Shown here one piece after another: positions 8,679 to 17,857 of a DNA stretch of 64,000 nucleotides (positions are counted from its first letter, which is position 1; each line of letters starts with the position of its first letter). The notes beneath the pieces are model-generated. The model was not told the DNA's origin. It was given only the letters and a program-made list of their open reading frames with translations, and made no database searches. This stretch comes from Sphingobium sp. 66-54 (lineage in GTDB: Bacteria; Pseudomonadota; Alphaproteobacteria; Sphingomonadales; Sphingomonadaceae). The stretch lies in the NCBI GenBank assembly GCA_001899715.1, contig MKWI01000003.1:248001-312000 (forward strand), given 5' to 3'. The position numbers were made by a program, and so were the translations under genes.

Positions 8679-11600
8679 TCATGGCGCGACTGCAAAAAGC
8701 GCATGGTGAGTCAGGATAAAGAGCGTCCGGCGATCCGGCCCGCCGAAGATCAGTTGCAGCGGCCGGGCAGGCACGTCGATCCGGCCGATCGGCTTGCCCG
8801 CGCGATCGAAAACGAACACCTGGCCGTTGGCGATGAAGACATTCCCGTCCCGATCCACCGCGACGCTTTCCCCGCCCCGGTTGGCGAACGGCCTGAGGTC
8901 GGTGATCGCGCCGCCGACGCCGAGCAGGCCGCTGAAGGTGCGGTCCTCCGATTCATTGCTGACGAACACCCGTTCGCCGACCTTCCCCGTCACGAACCCG
9001 TAGGAGTCGAGCGAGTCCGAGAAACGCCAGCCCTGCCGGGATGCCGGCCCCTGCTGGAACACCCGGTAGGCGGGGAGGACGAGGGTCCCATCCGGCGAGA
9101 CATATTCGCGGGCGGTGGGCACGGCCACGTCGCGCGCGAACATCTCGGCAAGCGTGGTGAAATGATCGGTCGCCGGATCATATTGATCGCGAAACTCGCC
9201 ATTGTTCCAGAAATTGCCCGGAATGGCGGTGAGCGCATCCGGCCGGGCCTGGACCGGCGTCGGCGGGATCAGCGTGATCGCGCCATCCCTGGTGCCGGGC
9301 CGGACGCTGTAGACGCTTGCCTCGGCCCCCAGCGACGAGAGCACCATCAGATTGCCCGCCTTGTCCATCGCCAGATTGACCGGGTCTATCGGCTGATCGC
9401 GCAGGACGGCCAGCCCCTCATCGGCCGACCAGCTCAGGATGCGGTGGAAGCGGTGCTCGACGAAATAGAGCTTGCCCTTCTCATCCACCGTAGCGCCGGA
9501 AATGGACCAGAAGCCGTCCGCCACCTTCTTCAGCGCCGCGCCGGCGGGGAATATGGCGGGCAAGGGCGCGGGTGCCGGCTTGGCGGGGTGCGCCTCTATG
9601 TCGAGCACCGCGAATTCGCGCTCGCGCACGACAAGCCCGCTGCCCATCTCCTCGATCGCGTTTTCGAACGGGAACTTGCTCGCGCGCAGATAGGTGGCGC
9701 AGCCATTGGCGTCGCAGGTCGCATAGCCGCTCTCGGCATTCACATGGACATTGCGGAAGCGGATATCGGATGAGTTGAACAGCTTCACCGCGCTCTTGGC
9801 GGGCTTGTATGACCGGGTGACGCGATAGCCGTGATAATTGGCGAACAGAATGTTGCGCGAGTTGCGGATCTCCATGGAGATCGCATCGGCCCCGTCGCCC
9901 ACTTCCTGCTCGGTCTGCGGCGCGAAGAATTCCCAATTCTCGACACCGTCCAGCACGATCTCGTTGCGCACATGGTGCTCGGCCGAGAGTTGGTAGACGC
10001 GGCCGGGCGTGCGCGTATCAGACACGTAGAAGCCAGCCTGAGCAAAGGTATTGGGCGCCCAGATGGCGTTGAACGTGCCGCCGCCGCCATCCGTCACCCA
10101 GATCCCGGCGTGCTGCTCGTCCCAATAATTGTTGGCGACGGGGTCGCCATCCGGCCGGGCGTAGATATTCTGCGGCTTGCCATCGGCGATGACGGTGCCG
10201 CCACCGCCCTGGATCTTGACGTCGTCGATCAGCGAGGTGGCACCGGCCCGCCACAGGATATCGGTCGCGCGCGGGTTGATCCGGCCAGCAAAGACACCGA
10301 GGCCGGAGACGATATTGGTGCCGCCCTTCGGCGCTTCTATGATCGCCTTGGCCGGGCCGATCCCGGCATAAGCGGGCACATTGTCCGGCAATGCGATCTG
10401 CGTCGTGCTCGGGTGGAGGCCCACCAGCACCGTGTCGGGCTTGAGCAGCAACGTATCGGTGACGGAATAGAAGCCGGACGGGAAATAAAGAACGCGATGC
10501 GTCGCGATGGCGGCGCGCAGCGCGGCGGTATCGTCGGTCTTGCCATCCCCCTTCACGCCGAGCGTGCGGACATTCACCCACTCGACGGTCGGCGGCAGCG
10601 GGCGGATTGCCGGAGCACCGGGAGCCGGCAGCGCCGCGATGGCAGCCGCCTTGAACCGCGTCTCGAAGCTGCCCGGCACACCCAGGCCGGCCAGAGTCAG
10701 GCCGTAAGTGAATTCATCGACCCGGTAGGTCCCCGTCCGTCCCACGGTCCTGCCGCTGTCACGGAACCGCGCGAAGGTCGGCGTCCGGGCGGCCACCGCG
10801 TTCTGGAAGCCTATCTGAGTATAGGCATTGCCCTCGTTGGAAATGAGGACGGCCGCCTTCGACACATTCTCGAAGCGGATATCCTTGCCGAACAGCCAGT
10901 CGCCATATCCCTTGTCGATCTCGATCCCCACGGGTGTATTGCGGATCGAGACGTTAGCCATGGTCAGGCCCGCCTCATGCTCGCGGATGGCGGCATCCTT
11001 CTGCCCGTCGAAGGTCGCGTCGAGCAGGGTGAATTGCCACGCCGGCGACGGCTTCTCGCTGACGATGCCGTAACGGCCGCCGCGAAAATGCACGTCGCGG
11101 AACTCGTTGCCGGCCATGTAGACTCCGGCAAAGGCCGACCCGAGATCGAAGGTCATATGACTGAGAAAGCCGTGCTGCGCGACACGGAAGCGCACGGCGG
11201 CAGCCGCCGGATTGCCCTGCCCGATCTTCACGTCGATGTTGCTCATCGCGGAATAGAAGCTCGCCGAATTGGCGTCGCGCACCTTGCGATCGCGCGGCAC
11301 GACGTTCGGCACGGGCACGGGGATCTCGCCGACCGCATATTGGTCGCCGCCAGTGAACACGATCATGGCGGACACGCCGGTCTGGAAGCCGGGCGTCTCG
11401 TCCGCCAGCAGGATCACGGGCCGCGTTGGGCCGACACCGAAGATCCGCACGCCCTGCGGCACCAGCAAGGTGCGCGTGATGCGGTAGCGCCCGGACGGCA
11501 GGAAGACGAGGCCGTCGCGGCTCTCCTTGCGGCGCGCGCGATCGAGCGCCTGCTGGATGGCATCGGTATCGTCCGCCTGCCCGTCACCCTTGGCACTGAC

Positions 11601-11711
11601 GACGATCGCGACATCGTCGGCAGGCATGGTAACGAAAGCGGAATTCGACGCCGCGCGTACAGCAAAAGGCGCCCAAAGCGCTAGCAAGGCTATGATGAGG
11701 CTGATCTTCAT
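8679..11711 (-). CDS. Secreted two-lobed beta-helix (pectate-lyase-3/GH55-like) protein with SMP-30-like propeller
   Basis: About 1010 residues. A signal peptide (MKISLIIALLALWAPFAVRA) precedes a first lobe starting IVVSAKGDGQADDTDAIQQA with FLPSGRYRITRTL. A second lobe starts VNVRTLGVKGDGKTDDTAAL with YFPSGFYSVTDTL. These paired GDGxxDDTxAI/LPSGxYxxT repeats mark pectate_lyase_3/GH55 beta-helix proteins. The last 270 residues (FWSISGATVDEKGKLYFVEH, then PLQLIFGGPDRRTLFIL) look like an SMP-30/gluconolactonase beta-propeller. The start could also be the ATG at 11720. It is a close paralogue of the gene at 12522-15557 and is co-directional with the TonB receptor. It is probably a periplasmic or exported polysaccharide lyase or hydrolase; neither substrate nor catalytic residues can be assigned. 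Confidence 0.8.
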   Translation of the reverse strand: MKISLIIALLALWAPFAVRAASNSAFVTMPADDVAIVVSAKGDGQADDTDAIQQALDRARRKESRDGLVFLPSGRYRITRTLLVPQGVRIFGVGPTRPVILLADETPGFQTGVSAMIVFTGGDQYAVGEIPVPVPNVVPRDRKVRDANSASFYSAMSNIDVKIGQGNPAAAAVRFRVAQHGFLSHMTFDLGSAFAGVYMAGNEFRDVHFRGGRYGIVSEKPSPAWQFTLLDATFDGQKDAAIREHEAGLTMANVSIRNTPVGIEIDKGYGDWLFGKDIRFENVSKAAVLISNEGNAYTQIGFQNAVAARTPTFARFRDSGRTVGRTGTYRVDEFTYGLTLAGLGVPGSFETRFKAAAIAALPAPGAPAIRPLPPTVEWVNVRTLGVKGDGKTDDTAALRAAIATHRVLYFPSGFYSVTDTLLLKPDTVLVGLHPSTTQIALPDNVPAYAGIGPAKAIIEAPKGGTNIVSGLGVFAGRINPRATDILWRAGATSLIDDVKIQGGGGTVIADGKPQNIYARPDGDPVANNYWDEQHAGIWVTDGGGGTFNAIWAPNTFAQAGFYVSDTRTPGRVYQLSAEHHVRNEIVLDGVENWEFFAPQTEQEVGDGADAISMEIRNSRNILFANYHGYRVTRSYKPAKSAVKLFNSSDIRFRNVHVNAESGYATCDANGCATYLRASKFPFENAIEEMGSGLVVREREFAVLDIEAHPAKPAPAPLPAIFPAGAALKKVADGFWSISGATVDEKGKLYFVEHRFHRILSWSADEGLAVLRDQPIDPVNLAMDKAGNLMVLSSLGAEASVYSVRPGTRDGAITLIPPTPVQARPDALTAIPGNFWNNGEFRDQYDPATDHFTTLAEMFARDVAVPTAREYVSPDGTLVLPAYRVFQQGPASRQGWRFSDSLDSYGFVTGKVGERVFVSNESEDRTFSGLLGVGGAITDLRPFANRGGESVAVDRDGNVFIANGQVFVFDRAGKPIGRIDVPARPLQLIFGGPDRRTLFILTHHALFAVAP

Positions 11712-11767
11712 CTTACACATATCCGATCTTGCGAACGAATAGCGACGGTCGCGTGTTTCGGCATCCA

Positions 11768-11786
11768 CGACCAAGGTCGTATATGC
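11768..11786 (-). promoter_or_regulatory. Conserved 19-bp upstream motif, copy A
   Basis: On the minus strand the motif reads GCATATACGACCTTGGTCG, containing the inverted pair CGACC/GGTCG. It lies about 57 bases upstream of the first beta-helix gene and between it and the divergent gluconokinase. An 18/19 identical copy lies upstream of the paralogous gene at 15631-15649, which points to a shared regulator site or promoter. Confidence 0.55.
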
Positions 11787-11927
11787 AGGAGCATCGGGAG
11801 ACCGATACACGGAACGGGGCGGCGATTGCCGTCCGGTTTCTTGGAATGCCTCGCGCGGGAATAGAGCTTGCGCTGGCCGCTTGGGTTACGGATGGACAGG
11901 GTGCAGCCGGATTCACAGATCAAACCG

Positions 11928-12440
11928 ATGGCCCCCACCGCCGTGGTCGTGATGGGGGTTAGCGGCAGCGGCAAAAGCACGCTCGGCAGCTTGCTCGCGC
12001 AGGAACTGGGGTGTCGTTTCGTGGAAGGCGACGAATTGCATACGCCCGCGAACATCGAGAAGATGAGCCGCGGCGAACCGCTGAACGATGCCGACCGCTG
12101 GCCATGGCTCGATCGTCTGGGCAAGGTGCTCCACGACGTCGTCGAGCAGGAAGGGCTTGTCGTCGCTGCCTGCTCCGCCCTCAAATATTGCTATCGCGAG
12201 CGTCTCGGCGCGGCTGTCGGCGCGCCCGTCGCCTTCATCATGCTGGAGACGGATCGTGAGGAATTGTCCCGCCGGCTGAACAGCCGGGAGAACCACTATA
12301 TGCCGGCAAGCCTGCTCGCGAGCCAGTTTGACGCGCTGGAGCGGCCGTTCGAGAGCGAGCGGGCACTGATCCTGGATGCAAGCCTGCCGCCGGAAACGCT
12401 CTGCCGCGCCAGCCGGGAGTGGCTCGCGGCTCGCGGCTGA
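11928..12440 (+). CDS. gntK: Gluconokinase
   Basis: A 170-residue kinase of the GntK/IdnK family. The P-loop is VMGVSGSGKSTLG, the GDELHTPANIEKMSRGEPL segment is the gluconate-binding/lid region, and CSALKYCYRERL and MPASLLASQFDALE are family signatures. It phosphorylates gluconate to 6-phosphogluconate for the Entner-Doudoroff or pentose phosphate route in the cytosol. I chose the ATG at 11928, immediately before the conserved core. An in-frame ATG at 11892 would add 12 residues, and neither has a strong ribosome binding site. The gene diverges from the beta-helix gene, and with the GntP permease and FadR-type regulator nearby it supports gluconate as a pathway intermediate. Confidence 0.92.
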   Translation: MAPTAVVVMGVSGSGKSTLGSLLAQELGCRFVEGDELHTPANIEKMSRGEPLNDADRWPWLDRLGKVLHDVVEQEGLVVAACSALKYCYRERLGAAVGAPVAFIMLETDREELSRRLNSRENHYMPASLLASQFDALERPFESERALILDASLPPETLCRASREWLAARG

Positions 12441-12486
12441 GGCCGCGCCGGCAGGCCGGCCCGCTCCTCCATCATCCCGCAATGAG

Positions 12487-12513
12487 GGAGCCGGACGTTA
12501 CTCGCCCGGCTCC
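12487..12513. terminator. Bidirectional hairpin between convergent genes
   Basis: The stem GGAGCCGG/CCGGCTCC with an 11-base loop lies between the gluconokinase stop and the converging beta-helix gene stop. There is no long T-tract on either side, so it may be a weak terminator. Confidence 0.5.
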
Positions 12514-12521
12514 TCCCATCT

Positions 12522-15500
12522 TCAGATCGTCACCGAATAGAGCGCATGGTGGGTGAGGATGAACAGGGTCCGCCCGTCCTTGCCGCCAAAGAGCAACTGC
12601 AACGGCCGCTCAGGCACGTCGATCCGGCCCGCCTCGGAGCCGTCCGCCGCGTAGACGAAGACCTGCCCGTTCGCCACATAGACGCGCCCGTCCGGCCCTT
12701 GCGCGACGCTCTCGCCGCCGCGATTGGCGAAGGGCTTGAGGTCGGTGATCGCCCCACCCGCGCCGAGCGTGCCGCTATAGGTCTTGACCTCGGACCCGTT
12801 GGTGACGAACACCCGGTCGCCCGGCCTGGCCTTGACGAAACCGTAGGTCTGCAAGGCGTTCGACCAGCGCCAGCCGAGATGGTTGGGCGGCCCCTGCTCG
12901 AAGGTGCGGTAGGCGGGCAGCACCAGGCTGCCATCTGGCGAGACATATTCCCTCGCGTTCTGCACCGCCGAATCCCGCGCGAACAGCTCGGCGAGCGTGG
13001 TGAAATGGTCGGTCCTGGGATCATATTGATCCTTGAACTCGCCATTATTCCAGTAATTGCCGGGAATGGCGACGGTCGCCCCGTCCCGTGCCGCGACCGG
13101 GGTCTGCGGGATCAGCGTCAGTTGCTCGGCCGAGGTGCCGGGCTTGAACGTGTAGACCGTCCCATCGGCGCCATCGGACGACAGCACCATGATGTTGCCG
13201 GTCTTGTCGATGGCGAGATTGACCGGATCGAGTGCATTGTCGCGCTCGATGGAGAGTCCCTCCTCCGCGCTCCAGCCGTAGATGCGCTGGAATTTCTTCT
13301 CCACGAAGTAGAGCTTGCCGTCCGGCGCGACGGCCCCACCGGAGATCGACCAGAAGCCATCCGCCAGCTTTTTGGCCGTGAGCCCTTGCGCCGCCGGCTT
13401 GGCGAGGCTGGCCGGCACGTCGAGCACCGCGAATTCGCGCTCGCGCACCTCCAGGCCGCTGGTGCGGTCGTAAATGGCATTCTCATAGGGGAATTTGCTT
13501 GCGCGCAGGAAAGTGCCGCAGCCATTCTCATCGCAGGTGCCAAGGCCGCTCTCCGCGTTCACATGCACGTTGCGGAAGCGGATGCCGTCCACATTCTCCA
13601 GCACGATCGCGCTATGCGCCGGTTTCTCGGTGCGGGTGACGCGATAGCCATGGTAGTTGGTGACGAGGATATTGCTGGAATTGCGGATTTCCAGACTGAT
13701 CGCATCCGGACTCTCGCCGACCTCCTCCTCGGTCTGCGGCGCATGGAGCGCCCAGTTCTTCACGCGATTGAGGCCGATCTCCACGCGCACATGATGCTCG
13801 TTGGAAAGCTGCAAGACCCTGCCCGGCGTCTGCGTGTCGGACACGTAGAAGCCGGCCTGCGCGTATGTATTGGCCGCCCACAGATTGGTGAAGGTGCCGC
13901 CGCCCCCGTCCGTCACCCAGAAGCTGGGATATTGCGCGGCCCACCGCTTGCGCGGGTCCGCATCGCCGGCGTGATAGGGGTCGTAAGGGTTGAAGCGGCT
14001 GCCATCGGGATTGAAGGTGCCGTGGCCGCCGAGGATCTTCACGTCCTCGACGAGCGACTCCGCGCCCGCCTTCCACAGCAAGGCGGTCGCACGCGGATTA
14101 ATGCCGCCGGTAAACAGCCCCACGCCCGAGACGATCGCCGCCCCGCCCCTGGCCGATGCCACCAGCGCCTTGGGCGCGCCGACGCCCTGATAGGCCGCGG
14201 TCCCATCAGCGAGCCGGATCTGCGTCGTGCTGGGATTGAGGCCGACCAGCACGGTATCGGGCCGCAGGCGCAGCGTGTCCGTCACCTTGTAGAAGCCGCT
14301 CGGCAGATAGACGACGCGGTGCTTGTCGATCGCGGCCTGGATCGCGGCGGTATCGTCCGCCTCAGCGTCGCCCCTGGCACCGAGACTGCGCACGCTCACC
14401 CACTGGCTGGTCGGCGGCAGGGCCGTGACGACCGGCTTGCCGCGCCTGGGCATGGCGCCCAGTCCATTCGCGGTGAAGCGGGTCTCATAGGTCCCGAACT
14501 GCCCCACGCCCGGCAGCGTCAGACCGTAGGTGAATTCGCCGACCTTGTAGGCGCCGCTCCGCCCGACGGTGCGGCCGCTCTCCCGGAAACGCGCGAACAC
14601 CGGCGTCCCGCTGGCCACCGCATCGAGGAAGCTCACCTGCGTGAAGGCGTTGTTCTCGTTCGAGACGACGATGCCCGCTTTGGAGACATTCTCGAAGCGG
14701 ACATCCTGGCCGAACAGCCAGTCGCCATAGCCCTTGTCGATCTCGATGCCGACCGGCGTGTTGCGGAAGGCGACGTTGAGCAGCGTCAGCCCGGCCTCAT
14801 GCTCGCGGATGCCTGCATCGCGCTGCCCCTCGAAGGTCGAATCGACCAGCGTGTAGGACCAGGCCGGCGAAGGCTTCTCGGTGACGATGCCGTAGCGCCC
14901 GCCCCGAAAATGCAGGTCCACCGCCTCGTTGCCGACCATATAGACACCGGCGAAGCCCGAGCCGATGTTGAACTCCATATGGCGCAGATAGGCGTGCTGG
15001 GCGGCATGAAAGCGGATGGCGGTCGCCGCCGGATTGCCCTGGCCGATCTCGAAGTCGATATTCGCCATCGCCGAATAGAAACTGCCCGGATTGGAATCGG
15101 CGATATCGTCCCGGTCCGGCACCGCGCCCTGCACCGGGAAGGCGATCCGGCCGAACGGCCCCGTGACCGGCCCCGGATCGCGCCCGGAATAGATCACCAT
15201 GTTCTTCACGCCCTCCTGGAAGCCGGGCGTATTGTCCGGCAGCACCAGCACGGGCCGGGTCTTGCCGACACCGAAGACGCGGGTGCCCGGCGAGACGACG
15301 AGCGTGCGCGTGATGCGGTAGCGGCCGGAGGGGAGGAAGACGATGCTGCCCGCGCCCCGGCTCGCCGCGGAATCCAGCCCCGCCTGGATCGCCGCCGTAT
15401 CGTCCGCCTTGCCGTCGCCGACCGCCTTGATGGTGATCGCCTTCGGGTCGTCGGGCGCGGCCAGATAAACCGAGGGGCCGGCCCAGGCGGGAACCCCCGC

Positions 15501-15557
15501 AAGGCACGACCCCGCCGTCAGCACAAGCGCCGTGAAGATGCGATGGCGGCGGCTCAT
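12522..15557 (-). CDS. Secreted two-lobed beta-helix (pectate-lyase-3/GH55-like) protein with SMP-30-like propeller, paralogue
   Basis: A 1011-residue paralogue of the gene at 8679-11711 with the same order of parts: signal peptide to about residue 26; first lobe (ITIKAVGDGKADDTAAIQ, FLPSGRYRITRTLV); second lobe from about residue 385 (VSVRSLGARGDAEADDTAAI, YLPSGFYKVTDTLRL); and a C-terminal propeller from about residue 745 ending LLFGGKDGRTLFILTHHALY. The middle lobe contains WVTDGGGGTFTNLWAANTY, shared with the paralogue. It lies 91 bases downstream of the FadR-type regulator on the same strand, with the conserved 19-bp motif in that gap. It probably acts on the same polymer class as its paralogue, but the catalytic residues cannot be named. 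Confidence 0.8.
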   Translation of the reverse strand: MSRRHRIFTALVLTAGSCLAGVPAWAGPSVYLAAPDDPKAITIKAVGDGKADDTAAIQAGLDSAASRGAGSIVFLPSGRYRITRTLVVSPGTRVFGVGKTRPVLVLPDNTPGFQEGVKNMVIYSGRDPGPVTGPFGRIAFPVQGAVPDRDDIADSNPGSFYSAMANIDFEIGQGNPAATAIRFHAAQHAYLRHMEFNIGSGFAGVYMVGNEAVDLHFRGGRYGIVTEKPSPAWSYTLVDSTFEGQRDAGIREHEAGLTLLNVAFRNTPVGIEIDKGYGDWLFGQDVRFENVSKAGIVVSNENNAFTQVSFLDAVASGTPVFARFRESGRTVGRSGAYKVGEFTYGLTLPGVGQFGTYETRFTANGLGAMPRRGKPVVTALPPTSQWVSVRSLGARGDAEADDTAAIQAAIDKHRVVYLPSGFYKVTDTLRLRPDTVLVGLNPSTTQIRLADGTAAYQGVGAPKALVASARGGAAIVSGVGLFTGGINPRATALLWKAGAESLVEDVKILGGHGTFNPDGSRFNPYDPYHAGDADPRKRWAAQYPSFWVTDGGGGTFTNLWAANTYAQAGFYVSDTQTPGRVLQLSNEHHVRVEIGLNRVKNWALHAPQTEEEVGESPDAISLEIRNSSNILVTNYHGYRVTRTEKPAHSAIVLENVDGIRFRNVHVNAESGLGTCDENGCGTFLRASKFPYENAIYDRTSGLEVREREFAVLDVPASLAKPAAQGLTAKKLADGFWSISGGAVAPDGKLYFVEKKFQRIYGWSAEEGLSIERDNALDPVNLAIDKTGNIMVLSSDGADGTVYTFKPGTSAEQLTLIPQTPVAARDGATVAIPGNYWNNGEFKDQYDPRTDHFTTLAELFARDSAVQNAREYVSPDGSLVLPAYRTFEQGPPNHLGWRWSNALQTYGFVKARPGDRVFVTNGSEVKTYSGTLGAGGAITDLKPFANRGGESVAQGPDGRVYVANGQVFVYAADGSEAGRIDVPERPLQLLFGGKDGRTLFILTHHALYSVTI

Positions 15558-15630
15558 AATTCCCCTCCTCCTCAGGTTCGATACGATAATGATTTGCCTA
15601 CATATTGGCGCAAGGCGCGGGCCGCACCCG

Positions 15631-15649
15631 CGACCAAGGTCGCATATGC
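15631..15649 (-). promoter_or_regulatory. Conserved 19-bp upstream motif, copy B
   Basis: The minus strand reads GCATATGCGACCTTGGTCG, 18 of 19 bases identical to the copy at 11768-11786. It begins at the stop codon of the FadR-type regulator and ends 73 bases before the second beta-helix gene. This suggests an internal promoter or operator within the operon. Confidence 0.55.
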
Positions 15650-16368
15650 TAAGGCATCAGCCGGCGCCGGCCCTGAAGCAGATGCCAGCGCATCGCCACG
15701 GCCGCACCATCCGCATCCTGCAAGCGAATGGCTTCCACGATCATCTCATGCTCCGTCATCATCGCGCCGATCGCCTCGGGCGGCCGCGAGCGGGAGATGT
15801 CCACGCCGGCCCGCATGATGCGGTCGACCTCACAGAACATATGATCGAAGGTGGAAACGAAGGCCGAGTTGGCGGTCGCCGCCGCGATGGCGCGGTGGAG
15901 GGCCATGTCCTCGATATGCGCCGGGCCGCTCGACAGCAGGGCGTTGCGCAACTCCGTCCACGCTTTCTCAATGGCCTCCATCTGCGCGGGCGAGCGGCGC
16001 AGGGCGGCAAGGCGCGCCGCCTCGGTCTCGACGACGAAGCGCACCTCATAGCTGCCCAGCGTCACCGACAGATCGTCGAGCGACATATGCGCGCCGAGCC
16101 GCTCGGACGGGCGGCTCTTGACGAACGACCCAGCGCCGCGCCGTGCCTCGGTAATACCGTCTGCGGCCAGGCGGATCAGCGCCTCGCGGACCACGGTGCG
16201 CGACATGCCGAAACTCGCGGCAAGCTGCACTTCCGACGGCAGCCTGTCGCCCACGTCCAGCCCTTCGACCTTGATGATTTCGACGATGCGTGAATAGGCC
16301 TTGTCGGCAAGACGCCCTTCGCTCATCGCGGGAGATCGCTGGTGGATCGTTGCTGCGCCATATCTCAT
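15649..16368 (-). CDS. FadR-family (GntR) transcriptional regulator
   Basis: A 239-residue regulator with an N-terminal winged helix (LPSEVQLAASFGMSRTVVREAL then ARRGAGSFV). It is followed by an all-helical FCD ligand domain with the metal/ligand-binding pattern D..LHRAIA near the middle and a C-terminal HEMIVEAI..D helix. FadR-type regulators of this kind repress sugar-acid genes until the acid binds. The ATG at 16368 overlaps the permease stop (ATGA). A start at 16326 (MSEGRLADKA) is also credible. Its position between gluconate permease and beta-helix gene suggests it controls both, possibly through the GTATAC boxes at 2225 and 17866. Confidence 0.88.
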   Translation of the reverse strand: MRYGAATIHQRSPAMSEGRLADKAYSRIVEIIKVEGLDVGDRLPSEVQLAASFGMSRTVVREALIRLAADGITEARRGAGSFVKSRPSERLGAHMSLDDLSVTLGSYEVRFVVETEAARLAALRRSPAQMEAIEKAWTELRNALLSSGPAHIEDMALHRAIAAATANSAFVSTFDHMFCEVDRIMRAGVDISRSRPPEAIGAMMTEHEMIVEAIRLQDADGAAVAMRWHLLQGRRRLMP

Positions 16369-17717
16369 AGCAAATAGCTTCCCAGCATGACGAACACCAG
16401 TCCGGCGACGGAAATCACCGTTTCAAGAACGGACCAGGTTCGGAACGTATCGGCGGTGCTCGTGCCGATATAGCTGCGCACCAGCCAGAAGCCCGGATCG
16501 TTGACGTGCGAGAAAAAGACCGAGCCGCAGCCGATGGCCAGCACGATCCATTCGGGTTCGACGCCGCTCGCCGCCACCAGCCCCGGCACGACGCCGGCGG
16601 TGGTGATCGTCGCCACCGTCGCCGATCCGGTGGCGAGGCGGACGCCCACCGCGATCAGCCAGGCAAGAATTATGGGAGAGATCACGTCCGCCGTGGCCAA
16701 TCGAGCCAGCAAGTCGGAGAGCCCGGCCGTGACCAGCACCTGCTTGAGCGACCCGCCGGCGCCGATCGCGAGCAGGATCGCACCGGCCGGCAGCACCGCC
16801 TCGGACCAGATCGAATCCTGCAACGCGGCGTCGCGCGACCGGCGGCCGAACAGCAGCGGCAGCGCGGCGAGGTTCGCGATGAGCAACGCCAGCACCGGAT
16901 TGGCCGCGAGGCCCAGCCAGGCGAACCGGCTCGCCAGCGGCTCCGGCATCAGCCCGACGAACTGGCCGAGCGCGATCAGCACGACCGGCATCAGCACCAC
17001 GATCAGCGCCGCGCTCTTGCTCGGCGCCGGGCCACCGGCATGCGGCCGCTCGAATTCGGGAAGCTGGATGGAGACCCCGCGCGAGAGGATGCGCGCCAGC
17101 GGCGGCCCGACGACGATACCGGTGGGGATCGCCACCAGCAGGCCGTAGAATATCGTCCGGGCGAGATTGGCGCCAAGCGCATCGACCGCGATCAGCGGCC
17201 CCGGATGCGGCGGGATCAGCGCATGGGCGATGGACAGGCCGGCCAGCGCCGGCAGCATCAGTTGCAGCTTGGCGGCATCCCCTCCCCGCCCCTCCCCGGC
17301 GGTCATGCTGACCGCCACCGCCGCAACGATCGGCAGCAGCAGCACGAGGCCGGTCTCGAAGAACAGCGGCAGGCCGATAATCAGCGCGACGAACAGGCTC
17401 ATCCATGGCGCCATTCGGGCATTGGTGAACCGCAGCGCCGCCTGCGCCAGTTCGCTCGCGCCGTTGGAAATCTGCAACATCGCGCCGAGCGAAAGGCCCA
17501 GCGCCACCACGAGCCCGGTCCCGCCCAGAATCGAGCCGGCCCCCTGCTCGACCGCCTTGGCCGTCTGCTCGATGGGCATGCCGGCAAGTGGACCGACAAC
17601 AAAGGCGCCGCACAGCAGCCCGACAAAAGGATGCAACCGCCCCTTGGTGATAAGCAGGATCGACAGGGCAATGCCACAGATCGCTGCGACGACGAGCCGA
17701 ATATCCTCACCGCTCAT
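16365..17717 (-). CDS. gntP: GntP-family gluconate permease
   Basis: A 450-residue polytopic membrane protein with about 12-14 hydrophobic segments. Family landmarks are PFVGLLCGAFVVGPLAGMP, GGTGLVVALGLSLGAMLQ, LPLFFETGLVLLLPI and IPPHPGPLIAVDALGAN near the middle, and VFFSHVNDPGFWLVRSY near the C-terminus. GntP carriers take up gluconate and related aldonates by proton symport across the inner membrane. The start codon overlaps the stop of a 25-codon leader frame (17714-17791), and its own stop overlaps the regulator start, so translation coupling along the operon is likely. Gluconokinase at 11928 supports the substrate call. Confidence 0.93.
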   Translation of the reverse strand: MSGEDIRLVVAAICGIALSILLITKGRLHPFVGLLCGAFVVGPLAGMPIEQTAKAVEQGAGSILGGTGLVVALGLSLGAMLQISNGASELAQAALRFTNARMAPWMSLFVALIIGLPLFFETGLVLLLPIVAAVAVSMTAGEGRGGDAAKLQLMLPALAGLSIAHALIPPHPGPLIAVDALGANLARTIFYGLLVAIPTGIVVGPPLARILSRGVSIQLPEFERPHAGGPAPSKSAALIVVLMPVVLIALGQFVGLMPEPLASRFAWLGLAANPVLALLIANLAALPLLFGRRSRDAALQDSIWSEAVLPAGAILLAIGAGGSLKQVLVTAGLSDLLARLATADVISPIILAWLIAVGVRLATGSATVATITTAGVVPGLVAASGVEPEWIVLAIGCGSVFFSHVNDPGFWLVRSYIGTSTADTFRTWSVLETVISVAGLVFVMLGSYLL

Positions 17718-17791
17718 GACGAGAAAAATTTCATATTTTCAAATTGTTCTGATATCATCCGCACGAGTTGCGGAAGACTTGTCTCCGTCAT
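17714..17791 (-). CDS. Short leader ORF coupled to the GntP gene (hypothetical)
   Basis: An ATG at 17791 preceded by GGAGGGGAGCG opens a 25-codon frame encoding MTETSLPQLVRMISEQFENM and five more residues. It ends in a TGA that overlaps the permease ATG (ATGA). The ribosome binding site is better than anything directly before the permease start. It may therefore be a translational-coupling leader. No homology is recognised and the peptide itself may have no function. Confidence 0.4.
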   Translation of the reverse strand: MTETSLPQLVRMISEQFENMKFFSS

Positions 17792-17857
17792 GAATCGCTC
17801 CCCTCCGTCGGTTTCCGACAGCTTGTATCTGTGTGACAGAAATACGCAAAGCGCTAG

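Noticed and set aside
12546..15818. 1090-codon plus-strand open frame
   Set aside because: It mirrors the beta-helix gene on the minus strand. High GC leaves the complementary frame open; the composition is unlike a real protein.
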